From contig NC_083382.1 of assembly GCF_031755915.1 (NCBI RefSeq), positions 28,434,001-28,498,000 on the forward strand: a DNA stretch of 64,000 nt, written 5' to 3'. Position 1 is the first letter of the stretch. Each line of letters begins with the position of its first letter. Source of the DNA: Ziziphus jujuba (taxonomy: Eukaryota; Streptophyta; Magnoliopsida; Rosales; Rhamnaceae). The notes under the pieces were generated by a model. The model saw nothing but the letters and a program-made list of their open reading frames with translations, ran no database searches and was not told the origin of the DNA. The translations under genes and the position numbers were made by a program. Shown piece after piece: positions 47,286-59,028 of this stretch.

Positions 47286-47665
47286 ATATTTTGTGAATGA
47301 CATGGATCTTCGTGAGCTTCCAACCACGATAGGTTTTAATTTCTTTAATAAATTATTGTCAATGTTGTATTGATTAGAACTAATTTTTGTGAAAATAAAT
47401 GGTGATGGTATGATTGAATCATGGAGAGGCAGGGACACGGTAAGGAGTTGTGCTGTTATCGGAAATTGATCCAAAGGTCAGCTGTTTAATTACAACATAA
47501 ATAATTGCAACGCATGATTAATAGATGGATATAGATGGTGCTGGATCTTAATCAGTTTTCACCATTGCAAATGGAAACACATTCACCATATATCAACTGC
47601 ATATATAGATGACTATGAATGAGGAGGAATGCTTTTGCATTTCGGAGCAAACATATATATATATA
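47286..47665. other. Intergenic; displaced right flank of the MMP copy 2 unit
   Basis: About 47325-47480 aligns with 27025-27190 downstream of MMP copy 1 (ttaatttctttaataaatta in both). So this is the end of the duplicated block, pushed away from MMP copy 2 by the transposon nest. No gene. Confidence 0.6.
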
Positions 47666-48326
47666 TGTAACACCCCGTCCCGAACCATGTCGGAAATTTT
47701 TGCACGTTGACCGAGGTTGACCGTTGACCGAAGGGGTCAAAAGTTGACTTTTTGATCCGGTTGGAATTCTAGGTTGACTGAGGTACCGTTACGGAGTACA
47801 CGTTGGCACGAGTTCGTAGACTGGTAGCACGTTGAAAACGGAGCTACGGTTTGAAAGTTTTGAGCAAAACAAGTTGAGGTCCAAACTGTCCAAGGGGTGC
47901 CGGAGTTGACTTTTTATTCATGCAAGGTTGAGCGTTAACTCATGCATGGTTGTGAAGTGCTCGTCGATACGAGTCCGTAGACTAGCGGCACGTCCGATTT
48001 GGACATGTGGTTTGAAAGTTATGGACCTGTAAAGTTTTTCAAATACTGTATTATTTTAATATTATTTTTACACGCATAACGAGGTGCCACGTGTGACTCA
48101 ATGAAGGTGGCCATGTGTCACCATGGTGAAATGCCACATGTCAACCATGTGAAAAATCAAATTATTTTATTATTTTTGAATAATAATAATATTATTAATA
48201 TTATTTAATTATTTCTTTTTCTTTTCCTTTTTCTTTTTCTTTTTCTTTTTCTTTTTCTTTTTCTTTTCTTTTCCCCACGTGGGAAAACACCACCACTTCT
48301 TTCTTTTTCTTTTTTCTTTTTCTTTT

Positions 48327-48358
<32 letters not shown>

Positions 48359-50603
48359 TCCTTTCTTCTTCCCCGAAACACCAAGCACGCAACAGTTATT
48401 TTTTTTCTCCCCACCGGCCGTCCCTCTCTCTCTCCCGTGTTTTTGAATTCCGGCCACCTACACAGTACACGCGCCGGCCAGTGACGTGCGGAAGGAGGAG
48501 GCGAGCTCGGCCGCCAAGTTTCACGGCCAGCCGCCGCCGGACGCGCGCCGATCGGGCCGGAGAAGCCGCCGGCCGGCCAAGTTTCTCTCTCATCTTTTCT
48601 TGTGTTTTCCGGCCAGCCCACTCCCAATTGAGCCTCCTATCCCCCTATTTTGGGTCCTCTGAATCCAAAAATGGCCTCCAATCCCAGAAATTCGAAGCGG
48701 TTTGCGAGATATGGGGAAGTGAACACCGGCCGAAACTTCCCGACCAAATTCCGGCCACCTCCGGCGGAATTGGGGTCGATGGAGACCGGATTGGTGATCC
48801 TCGTTCCACGAGCTTCGATTCGGTATATCATTCGACCATTTTGGTTAAAGTTTGTGTTTTGACCCCCGGGTACCGGGTATTATTTACCCGATTAAAATAT
48901 TAATTTATTTGACTGTCTGTGAATTTTGTTCTAGGAGCACCGGTGAGTCGTAGAATTGATCCCGTAGTGGATCGTGGGTTAATTGCGTGCTCCAGGTGAG
49001 TGACCCACCTTTAAAAATATTTTCGGGGTAATTAATTGTATTTATGTGGTATTAATTTGGTATCTGTAAAATTGTGCTCATGTGGTGTATTTTAAATATA
49101 ATCGGGAAAAATATTATTTTATATATATATTTACCATTGGTAATAAATGGAAATTTTGGGATCATTAAGAAATTCCCGATTATTATTTTATGGTGATTTA
49201 ATTATGAATTATATTGTTGTTTAATTTATTATGCATGAGCAAAGTGAATTTTGGTGGTATTTGTACGTGGTTTTAAATTTAATTTTTCGGACATAATGAG
49301 GTTAAATATTTTGTGAAAATATTTGGTTAAATTTTATAAATTATGCCCGCGGTATTTTTATGGTTGCATTTTGTATTTCGAGAAAATTGTGGTTTGTTGT
49401 TATCGCTGTTTCGTACCGGGTGATTGGATAAAATATGTGGGATGGTGTTTTGTGAAATTTTGGTATACTTCCCACGGTGGTTTTTGGAAAAACGGTACGG
49501 TTGGTTGTTTATGTTTATTTTTAGACGCACTCATACAGTATTGGTGTTCTGGTGTATGGTGTATGGACACGTGGTTTAGCACGCGGTTATTATATGGTTT
49601 AGCGTGCGGTTATTACTTCACCCGTGAGTTGCCATTGGACCGTGGGCAGGCAAGGTTATTGGCCACAGCCGCCCCCCTCCTTGGCCGGGTGATGGTTTTT
49701 AGCAGTCGGTACTGTCGGGACGCCGAAGTGACCACTGCAGGTTTCTCTCTTTAACCTCCCGCCAGTCGGTGCTCGGGACGCTGGGTATCGGAGGGCATCA
49801 CCGGTATATGGTGTGGTGCGTCAGGTGTAATTGTCGGTGTAAATTGCAATTAAAGTTTAAAACCCCAAAGGTGTTCTAAAATGATTTATTATAATTTATT
49901 GCAGTTTATTTATATTTGGGGTATTTATTTGTTTATTTGTTGTTTATTAATTCGTTTGGTTCCTTGGTTTTTGGGAAGTACGTACAAGGGTTTTGTGAAA
50001 ATGTTTTAAAAGGGGAACTTTTCCAACTGAGAGAATTGTAAGGGTTTTGAGAGAAATTATTATTTTCCCATTTAATCATTATCTATCTACTGTATTACCG
50101 TGGTATTATATTGTATAGTAGATAGGGTCACTCACTGAGATGATTAGCATCTCACACTCTTAAATTCCGTTCCCCTAGGTCCAGGTTGGAGACGTTGATT
50201 GTCCGGGCGAGCCCAACGTCTCAGTTCGTTGCCGAAGGTTCAAGAAGTTTTTCTTCCCTTTTCTCCTCTCTGTCATGTATTATTTCCGTATCTGTCATTT
50301 TATAAATTCCGCATGTAACTGTAAAATGCTCTGTATACTGTATTGGACGTGTGGTTGTTCTTTATGCACTGGGTTGCTGCTGTTGTTTTATTTTTGAAGT
50401 GCTGCAATTTGTGGAACCAGTTTGTAGTTTGTGGGAGGAATAAGGGGATATTTTTGAAGTGTGTTTTCAGTGCAGGTAGTTTGTGGTAAGTAAATCCCTT
50501 AGGGGAGGCTCTGTCGGATTTTCCGTTGGAGGGTCCGGTAGGGTTTCCTGGGATCAGGGCTTGTCTAGGGTTCCGGGTAAGGAATTCTGGACGGGTCCTG
50601 ACA
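47666..50603 (+). mobile_element. Solo LTR copy 6
   Basis: It starts TGTAACACCCCGTCCC and ends GGACGGGTCCTGACA. The insertion site is an (AT)n run, so the target duplication (atata before, tatat after) is ambiguous by one base. Contains a long (ctttt/cttttt)n tract (about 48216-48362) around a CACGTG, a GC-rich block (48410-48800), splice-like signals (48934 and 48995) and the hairpin at 50136-50154. Confidence 0.87.
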
Positions 50604-51331
50604 TATATATGTATATGCCAAAGGATATATCAAACAACATATGAGCTGCTTTCAAACAATTACTTTACAATGGCTATATGTTTTTTGTATGATTTTGCAA
50701 AATTTGCTGCAAATTAAATTTGAAGATATATAATTATGACTGAAACGCCAATATGGTTCAATGCTCTTGTCTAATGTGATGTCACACCTTTCTTCCCAAG
50801 TCGAACAAAACTTAAAATTTCCATAAAACAAATATTATTTTTTTGGGTGTAGCTATAAAATAAACATTAATATACATAATTAGTTTTTTGTTTCTTATTT
50901 AAGATAGTTGATTTTATTCATTGAAAAAAAAAAAAAGTAGTGCTGTGATAGATCTTATTTTGGAAATGCGAGTTATACATATCAATCCCTTGCTATATAT
51001 AATATATAATTTAAATTTATAGTGGCTACGTATTTAAATTTGACGGCTAAAAGTAGAAATCTTCGATGTACATTATTTTGTCACAATAGGGGTAATATTA
51101 TACTTACCATCTTCGGTCTCTATTTTCCAATTCCTAATCCTATCCAACTAATGACACATTATCTTAGAGCATGATAACAAATTGACAACTCATTTTTTTT
51201 CCAATTGTTACAAAGAAAGGCAGCGTTATTTGATTTAGTCCGACCAGTTAAGAGATTAACCCTAAAAAAGAAAGAAAAAAAAAGAAAGGAAGAATAAGGT
51301 ATGATTCCTATTCTAATTAGATGGAAAATTC
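50604..51331. other. Intergenic; 5' flank of MMP copy 3
   Basis: No gene. The last 170 bases belong to the duplicated MMP upstream block: acaaattgacaactca near 51178 recurs before copies 4, 5 and 6. Confidence 0.5.
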
Positions 51332-51340
51332 TATATAAAT
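51332..51340 (+). promoter_or_regulatory. TATA box of MMP copy 3
   Basis: TATATAAAT followed by tagcatgc lies 79 bases before the ATG. It is the counterpart of the TATA boxes before MMP copies 1, 4, 5 and 6. Confidence 0.7.
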
Positions 51341-51410
51341 TAGCATGCTTATATTGTCTCTTCCATCAACCAAACTTCACTAGAACTAGGAAATTAAAGA
51401 AAGAGTTATA

Positions 51411-52370
51411 ATGGCTGCTAATACCACCAATTGTTTGAAGGCTTTCCTTGTCTTTCTGATCGTCCACCTGCCTTTTCTAGTTCTGTCAAGGTGTTTGGAG
51501 CACAAAAATCCACAATCCTTCAACACGCTTCTCAGTCTAGAGGGACTAAGCAAAGGTCAGACAGACAAAAATCTTCCTTACCTCAGACAGTACCTCAAAA
51601 GGTTCGGTTACTTGAACTACAAGGAAACCACCTTAAACGGGAACTACTTCGACGAAGTTTTGGAGTCCGCAGTCAAACTGTATCAGAGGAATTATCATTT
51701 GAAGGTTACAGGGAAGCTTGATTTTGATACCGTTAAGAAAGCTGCAAATCCACGGTGTGGATTTCCAGATATTGGGTTACGTTTTAAGAGCATTAATAAT
51801 GGTGATCATACAAATAATGGAGACGACGACCCCGATTTCCTATTTATCAAAAACAGTTCTCTCTATAAATTCTTTGATGGAAATCCCAAATGGCCAGCTG
51901 AAAAAACCCATCTCACATACACATTCATCTCCGCTGTTCATCCAATTCCACAGGAAGATTTAAGCTCTGCTTCCTCACAAGCATTTGCAGAGTGGACTAG
52001 AAACAGTAAATTCACATTTGCGGAAGTTCGGGAGGGTGCAGTGTCCGACCTTAGGCTTGGTTTCTTTGTTGGTGATCACGGGGATGGTCATCCCTTCGAT
52101 GGTCCTTTAAACGTTTTAGCTCATGCATTTGCACCAACTTACGGAAGATTGCACTTGGATGGAGCTGAGGCTTGGAGCTTAAGCCCACCACCTCCTGGCC
52201 AGATTGATATAGTTTGGGTGACTATGCATGAAATTGGGCATCTTCTCGGACTTGCACACAGTTCAGATCCCAATGCTGTTATGTTTGCCCAAGTTACACC
52301 TGGAGTTGCTAGGAGAGCTTTGACCCCTGATGATATTGCAGGCATACAGGCTTTGTATGCCACCCCGTAG
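51411..52370 (+). CDS. Matrix metalloproteinase, MMP copy 3, intact
   Basis: An intronless frame of 319 aa. Signal peptide 1-27, propeptide motif LRQYLKRFGYL (58-68), cysteine switch PRCGFPD (114-120) with Phe where the family usually has Val, and an extra segment of about 30 residues after the switch (acidic, GDDD) that copy 1 lacks but copy 5 shares. Structural loop GDHGDGHPFDGP (221-232), zinc site HEIGHLLGLAH (273-283), Met-turn methionine at 291, end at YATP. No GPI or membrane tail; predicted secreted zinc endopeptidase. The ATG is in good context (ataATGGCT) just downstream of the TATA box. Polyadenylation signal tcaataaaagc at about 52496. Closest relatives are copies 4 and 5. Confidence 0.94.
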   Translation: MAANTTNCLKAFLVFLIVHLPFLVLSRCLEHKNPQSFNTLLSLEGLSKGQTDKNLPYLRQYLKRFGYLNYKETTLNGNYFDEVLESAVKLYQRNYHLKVTGKLDFDTVKKAANPRCGFPDIGLRFKSINNGDHTNNGDDDPDFLFIKNSSLYKFFDGNPKWPAEKTHLTYTFISAVHPIPQEDLSSASSQAFAEWTRNSKFTFAEVREGAVSDLRLGFFVGDHGDGHPFDGPLNVLAHAFAPTYGRLHLDGAEAWSLSPPPPGQIDIVWVTMHEIGHLLGLAHSSDPNAVMFAQVTPGVARRALTPDDIAGIQALYATP

Positions 52371-53513
52371 AAAAGCAATATTTGGATTTAATTTGGAGCA
52401 TGTAAAACATATATATAGTTTATCTTTTATTCGGAGAGCAATCTTTGATGGGACGATTTCCTATGTATTCACAAATGTTTATGTAATGATGAGTATCAAT
52501 AAAAGCTTGTTTGCTTTTATTTTTCTAAGTATGATATTCTCGAACAGTTTTGTTCTTGGCCTAAAGACCACTTGCTTGTCCAAAATGCCTTATAAGAAGC
52601 ATGTCACTTCATCAACTCCTTTTTGAGCGATGCAGTATTGCTCATCAATCATATCTCTTCTTGCCTTACGTCATTCAGGGTTCATTATAACTTCAGGGTT
52701 CATAATAACTTAGTCATGAACTAATCAAATTCCCGATCCACTTATCAAATTAAACTTAGGTCGGAATTGGAATTTAATTGATTGATGAATCATACCCACT
52801 CAATTTCCAGAAAAAAAAAATAATTATCATATTAAACGTCTCATTTATTCATGTGAATTCAAATTCTATATTATAGAAAAGTTAAACTTTTAGATCATAC
52901 TTATTTGTTGATGGTGTTGGATGAAATTGGTCAGATTCGTCATAGGAAAAAAGAGTTTTTGAGAAATTTTCTTTTACCGAAAACATCAAATTTGGAACAA
53001 GGATGTAAGTTGAGTACTATAAACACTCTTAGTTTTCAATTTTGGGATAAGAAGTCATTTTTCTACAAGGATCAAGAACTGTCCCAATATAAAATCATAA
53101 AGACCTTTATTGTTATTAGATCATAGATGGATTAAGATTTGAGATGCATTTATGGCTTATACAACTTGTTACTAAAAACTCACTAGAGTGAGACCTATAT
53201 GTATGGACTCTTATAATTCCATTTTCATTATCTAGACAATGCAAATGAAGTTCTAATATTTTTATATTGCTGTACCTATATTTTTAAGGAAATTGTGATA
53301 CCTAATTCGTATTTTAACAAATTGACAACTCAAATTTTCAATTGCAACTTCAAACTGTACGGCACAAAAAGATGAATGGTGATTTCTTGACCCCAAAAAA
53401 AGCAAAAAATGAAGTTGATACCATATAAAAGATAACATCAAAAAAAAAAAAAATGACAAAATGACAAAAAAAAAGAAAGATAAAATTCCAATTCTAATAA
53501 ATTGAAAATTCTC
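52371..53513. other. Intergenic between MMP copies 3 and 4
   Basis: 3' UTR of copy 3 first, then duplicated flank: ttatttgttgatggtgttgg near 52902 recurs with changes near 62549, and aacatcaaat with ggaacaagga near 52982 recurs at 56320. From about 53270 the upstream block of copy 4 begins. No gene. Confidence 0.55.
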
Positions 53514-53520
53514 TATAAAT
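53514..53520 (+). promoter_or_regulatory. Retained TATA box of MMP pseudogene copy 4
   Basis: TATAAAT in ctctataaattagcgtgca is intact although the gene behind it is dead. Confidence 0.6.
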
Positions 53521-53607
53521 TAGCGTGCATGTATTGTCTATCTTCCACCAACCTCTTCATGGAAAAGAACTTCAGTACTATAACTTTATGAGTATTTTAA
53601 CAAAGAC

Positions 53608-53641
<34 letters not shown>

Positions 53642-53662
53642 GAAGAGAAGAAGGTAGTTTTA

Positions 53663-54594
53663 GTGGCTTCTAATACCATTTTCTTCTTCTCTTCGTTATA
53701 GTCCACCAGACTCTTGTAGTTCTGTCAAGAAGTTTGAAGCACAAAAACCCACAATCCTTCAATACCCTTTTCAGTCTAGAGGGACTAAGCAAATGTCAGA
53801 CAGACAAAAATCTCCCTTAGCTCAGACAATACCTCAAAAGATTCGGAAACTTAAACTACAATGAAACCGCCTTAAACGAGGACTACTTTGACTACATTTT
53901 GGAGTCCGCAGTTTGAAATTATCATTTGAAGATTACAAGGAAGCTTGATATTTATACCCTTAAGCGAGGCACAATTCAACGGTGTGGAGTTCCTGATATA
54001 TACTGATCTACGTTTTAAGACTATTAATAATAATGGTGATCATCATCATACAAATATTAATGCTGATGATTATTTCTTGATCAATGTCAATGATGGTTCT
54101 CTCTATGCATTTTTTGAAGGAAATCCGAAATGGCCAACTGACTTACCAATCTGAAATACATATTCAACGCCGCTGTTCATCCCGGTTCCTCCGGAAGATT
54201 TTCGCTCAGCTTCCTCGCAAGCTTTGCAGAATTGGCAAAAAATAGCAAATTCACTATTGAGGAGATTGGGGGTTTACCATCCAACCTTTGGCTTGGTTTC
54301 TTTGTTGGTGATCATGGGGGTGGTTCTCCTTTTGATGGTCCTGGTGACATTTCAGCTCATGCCACTGCCCCAACTTCTGCCGTATGCATTTAGATGGAGA
54401 TTAGACTTAAAGCTTAAGAAGCCCACCACAGCCTGGCCAATATCGTTTGGTTTGGGCGACTGTGCATGAAATTGGGCATCTTCTTGGACTTGCTCAGAGT
54501 TCAGATCCGAAGGCTGTTATGTTTACCCAAGCTACACCTGGAGTTGCCTAGGAGAGCTTTGACCCCTGATGATATTGCAGGTGTATGCCAACAT
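53663..54594 (+). pseudogene. Matrix metalloproteinase pseudogene, MMP copy 4
   Basis: Clearly homologous to copies 3 and 5 along its length (cacaaaaacccacaatcctt; ggtgtggagttcctgatat; gggcatcttcttggacttgc) but heavily damaged. The start codon is GTG (53663). A TAG follows after 12 codons (53699-53701). Several indels shift the frame in the propeptide and catalytic domain. The cysteine-switch arginine region is altered (caacggtgtgg). The zinc site reads HEIGHLLGLAQ, the third zinc-binding His replaced by Gln (about 54463-54497). The C-terminal codons after GIQALY are deleted. It cannot encode a protease. Confidence 0.92.
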
Positions 54595-54709
54595 AGCAGA
54601 ACTATATGTGTTGGATTTAATTTGTAGTAAGATTATATATGTAATCTTGCTAAAATTCGCCCCAAACCCTCACCACAATGTACTTACCACTAGTCTCTCG
54701 GCAAGATTC

Positions 54710-54759
<50 letters not shown>

Positions 54760-55241
54760 CAGTCTGTTGTTGACATGATGTGCACATTATGATGGTTGTC
54801 ATGATGTGCACATAATGATTGGGTGACCGCGCATTAGTTGGAGACTAATCTCTCTGTTGGGATAATTTCCCGTGCATACAAATGTTTAATTAATGATCGG
54901 TATCAATAAAAGCTTGATTGTTTTTATTTTTCTTTTTAATAATTGTGATAGAATTATGAATTTTCTTTGAGTATTTAAAACATTCATTTCTTTTTAATTA
55001 GTTGTTGGATTTATTAAATAAATTATATGGATTAATTAAGTACATAATCATAATGAGAAATGTCTGCTTGCGATCGCCACTGAAGTTAATATATAGCTGG
55101 AATGGACAAGAGAAAGCATGTTATCATCGGGATAATGTTATCTATGATCTTTCTCTTAGTTATTACGGTAGTACAACTATATATCATATTTTTCCATTAA
55201 AAAAATTAATCATCATATATTAACATTTCTCATCTTATTTT
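54595..55241. other. Intergenic with (AT)n-(GT)n microsatellite
   Basis: A compound microsatellite, (ta)n then (gt)n, occupies about 54711-54758. Bases 54880-55200 match 62150-62480 (caataaaagcttgattgttt and on), the duplicated 3' flank of the MMP units. A small direct repeat (catgatgtgcacat) is at 54774-54812. No gene. Confidence 0.55.
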
Positions 55242-55569
55242 GGGGTTGCATTCCATCCAAACTTTAAAAAACTTTGTAAAAATCGGAGGTGTTCAAATAT
55301 AGACTTTTAAAGATTTTGAAAAATGTTGTATTCAATTAAGTTTTTTTAAAAATTAATAAAAGTTAGAAATACTCAAATTGTCAATGACTTTTATTAACTT
55401 TTAAAAATCTAGATTTTTATAGATTTTTGATTCAAAAATGAAAACACTCAACTTACAAATTCTCTTTCATCCACCTCCAAAACTTTTAACAATACATCCT
55501 ATTTCTTTTTTCTTTCCTCCAAATTAAAATCCTCCAAATTAAAAACTAAAGAGGCTTGGGAATGCACCC
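55242..55569. mobile_element. MITE-like element with about 12-bp terminal inverted repeats
   Basis: The left end ggggttgcattcc and right end gggaatgcaccc are inverted copies. They are flanked by tatttt on both sides (55236-55241, 55570-55575). The 328-base body is AT-rich and non-coding. Family is uncertain (hAT- or Mutator-like). Confidence 0.55.
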
Positions 55570-56860
55570 TATTTTTTATTTTTTTATTTTTTTCAATTTT
55601 CATATTGATATAAATATGTAAATATAAATAAATAATTAATAATATTTTCTTATTTATGTATAGATTTCACACTTATATCCACTTTTGTTCATCAATTTTC
55701 TTCATGTTGTGTTTATTTTATTTTACTAATCCTTCTAAAACTCTAATTTGGTTAAAACATATGAATTTACAGTTTGCGGTCATTTTTTATGTTCTATTTT
55801 TCTTTATTGTAGGTTCTTAGACAAACAATTTTTGTTTTTTTTAATAAAAAATAATTTATATTATGTATATACGTATTTTCTTAATTATACACACATAACA
55901 AAATGCAATGAATTTGTGATTTGTATTGAAAAAGGGTTGGCTACATCTTCTTCTTCTTCTTCTTCTTCTTATTATTATTATTATTTTTATACTTATGGTT
56001 AGCATGTACAACAAGTAAAATGGTCTCTCTATTTTTATGAATTTTTACTGCTATTTTCATAACTAATTTTTTACTTTTAAGGTGACTTACAATTTTTCTA
56101 TCCTTTTAAGAATAATATTTGTTTTTTAGGGAAAGTCAATAAACGTTTATCAAAATCCTTTAAAATGAAATCTATAAAAATCAATGTGAATCTTTCATAA
56201 TTATTTAAAATTCTATAAAAGTAAAAAAATAATCTACAAAATTTACAAAATTCAGTTACTTAAAAAAGTTGATAAAAATCTTTTTAATGAATACACTCCA
56301 AAAATAAATTCCGTATTTCAAAAACATCAAATTTTGAGCAAGGATACGAGATAATTAACACAACTACTTTTAGATTTCGATATAAAATGAGTAGTCATTC
56401 TTAGATTTCAATATAAGATAAGTAGTCATTCTGATGAGAATCCTTTAATTTCGTAAAGGAGGTGTAGAATTAATAATTAGATGCGATGTAGCTTGTAAGA
56501 CCAAGAAAACAAAGGTGCAACGTAAGAAAGTTTCAACTTGAAACTTCCTTTCAACATCGAGGCACACCACATTAATAATTTGCCATATATTCTGAAGCCT
56601 TTTCCAGCTATTTGATCAATTAACTTTCTATTTCTTTCAATTATAAATTAAATGACTACGTGTTTATAATATATATTATTTGAAAAAAAAAAAAGGGCTT
56701 TGCACAAGCACCTCTAGTACTATCCCAGATGTATAAATGCTTTATTTCGCATTCGCACTTTTGGAAAAAAAGAATTAGTTGGATTTAAGGATCCGGTACG
56801 AGATGCATCTGGATCTAATTGAGCTGTTTTAAATTTGATCCAATCAGATTAGATTATTTC
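55570..56860. other. Intergenic, AT-rich
   Basis: No gene. A (ttc)n/(tta)n microsatellite lies at about 55949-55984. Bases 56310-56440 belong to the duplicated MMP flank (caaggat...agtagtcattct). A sequence ending aatgaatacactcc (56285-56298) resembles another terminal inverted repeat, but no partner was found. Confidence 0.5.
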
Positions 56861-58997
56861 TGTCAGGACCCGTCCAAAGTTCCCCACCGGAACCCTAGAC
56901 AAGCCCTGATCCCAGGGAAACCCTACCGAACCCTCCAACGGAAAATCCAGTAGAGCCTCCCCTAAGGGATTTACTTACCACAAATTCCCTGCACTGAAAA
57001 CGCACTTCTATAATTGTCCCCTTATTCCTCCCACAGTACTACAAATTGGTTCCACAAATTTCAGCACTCCAAAATAAATACAGTAATCCAGTGCAATTTA
57101 AATACATAAATGTCCCATACAGTATACAGAGCTTTATGAAATACTACAACGTATAGAATACAGCAAGAGTGAAAGAAATATTACAACTGCAGTAAAAGAA
57201 GAACAAGGTACTGCACGAACTAAAACAGCGAGGAAGGTCAAGTCCGCTCCGAGTAAACACCGACAACCTGGTACCTAGAGGAACGGAATTTAAGAGTGTG
57301 AGATGCTAATCATCTCAGTGAGTGACCCTATCTACTATACAATATAATACCACGGTAATAGGTATATAAATAATAATTATTTGGAAATAATATTTTCTCT
57401 CAAAACCTTTACAATTCTCTCAGTTGGAAAGGTTCCCCTTTTAAAACATTTTCACAAAACCCTTTATTCATATGCCCCGAAAACTAAGACATCAAATAAA
57501 TATCAGAAACAGTAGTAATTAGTCTAAATTCCAATACAGCTTTAAAAACATTTTATTTTTAAAACACAGTTCTGAAAATCAGTTGATGCACCCACTATAT
57601 ACCAGTGGCGCCAACAGTACCCAGCGTCCCGAGGTACCGCCAGACAGGAGGTTATAGAAAGAAACCGGCATACGGTCGCGTGGCGTCCCACTGCGCCGCT
57701 GCTAACCTGGTGTCCCGGCCATGGGGGGTGGCCACCCTCATCCGATGGCAACCACAGGACACCCTCATAATAACACCTGCGCGCTACTCACACCCACCTG
57801 TGCGCTAATCATATCCGTGTGCACAATATCCATATCACATATAATCAGAACACCAATACGTGCACGGTGCATCTAAAAATCATAAAATCCGCAAATTTAA
57901 ATTATAACACAAATTTCACATTTTTCATAAGCATAGCGGGCATAATCCATCCGCTTGAACCGGAAAATTCTCCACAATTTCTTTATAATCAATACCATAA
58001 ATTCCATGATTTTCAAATCCACCAACTCCCAAAATCCATCAATTCAAATATCCACATTTTTCCAAGCATAAATAATTTCTCGAAATATCATAATCAAATC
58101 TCAAAATATTTCATGGGCATATTTTATAAAAATTGAAATCACCAACATAACCAAATATTTTCTTTGAAATATTTGAAAATCAAATCATGCCCAATTTACC
58201 ATTAAAACCACACCAATTTCAAAATCCTTAAAACCATAAAATAATTTCACATGGCATAAATTTGTAAAATGCGCATTTTCTTAAATCCAATAAATTCATA
58301 AATAATTCCACAATAAATTGAATAGATATTTGGCACATAGAATTTAAATTCCAAATATTTAAATCACACACATAATATATTCATCAATTAAATTCCCAAA
58401 ATTAATTTGAAGGTGGGTCACTCACCTAGAGCACGCAATTAACCCATGATCCACCAGGGGATCAATTCTACGACTTACCGGTGCTCCTAGAACAAAATTC
58501 ACAGACAGTCAAATAAATTAATATTTTATTCGGGTAAATAATACCCGGTACCCGTGGGGTCAAATACAAACGTTATCCAAAATAGGCGAATGATATACCG
58601 AATCGAAGCTCGTAGAACAAGGATCACCAATCCGGTCTCCATCGACCCCAATTTCGCCGGAGGTGGTCGGAAAGTTTCGGCCGGTTTTCAATCCCTCGTA
58701 TCTCGCACACCGCTTCGAATTTTTGAGATTGGAGGCCATTTTTGAACTCAGGGGACCCAAAATAGGGGGAGAGGAGGCTCAATTTAGATTGGGCTGGCCG
58801 GAAAACACAAGAAAAGAGGAGAGAGAAATTTTGCGGGCCGGCGGCTTCTCCGGCCCGATCGGCGCGCGTCCGGCGGCCGGTCACCGTGAAAATTGGCAGC
58901 CGAGCTCGCCTCCTCCTTCCGCATGTCACTGGCCGGCGCGTGTACTGTATGGGTGGTCGGAATTTAAAAACACGGGAGAGAGAGAGACGGACGGGAG

Positions 58998-59028
<31 letters not shown>

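Noticed and set aside
48201..48627. Long Lys/Glu/Arg-rich reading frames on the minus strand
   Set aside because: They arise from the (ctttt)n tract of solo LTR copy 6; low-complexity, differing in length and sequence between copies.
56140..56300. Second MITE ending aatgaatacactcc
   Set aside because: Only one plausible end was found; boundaries and target duplication cannot be shown.
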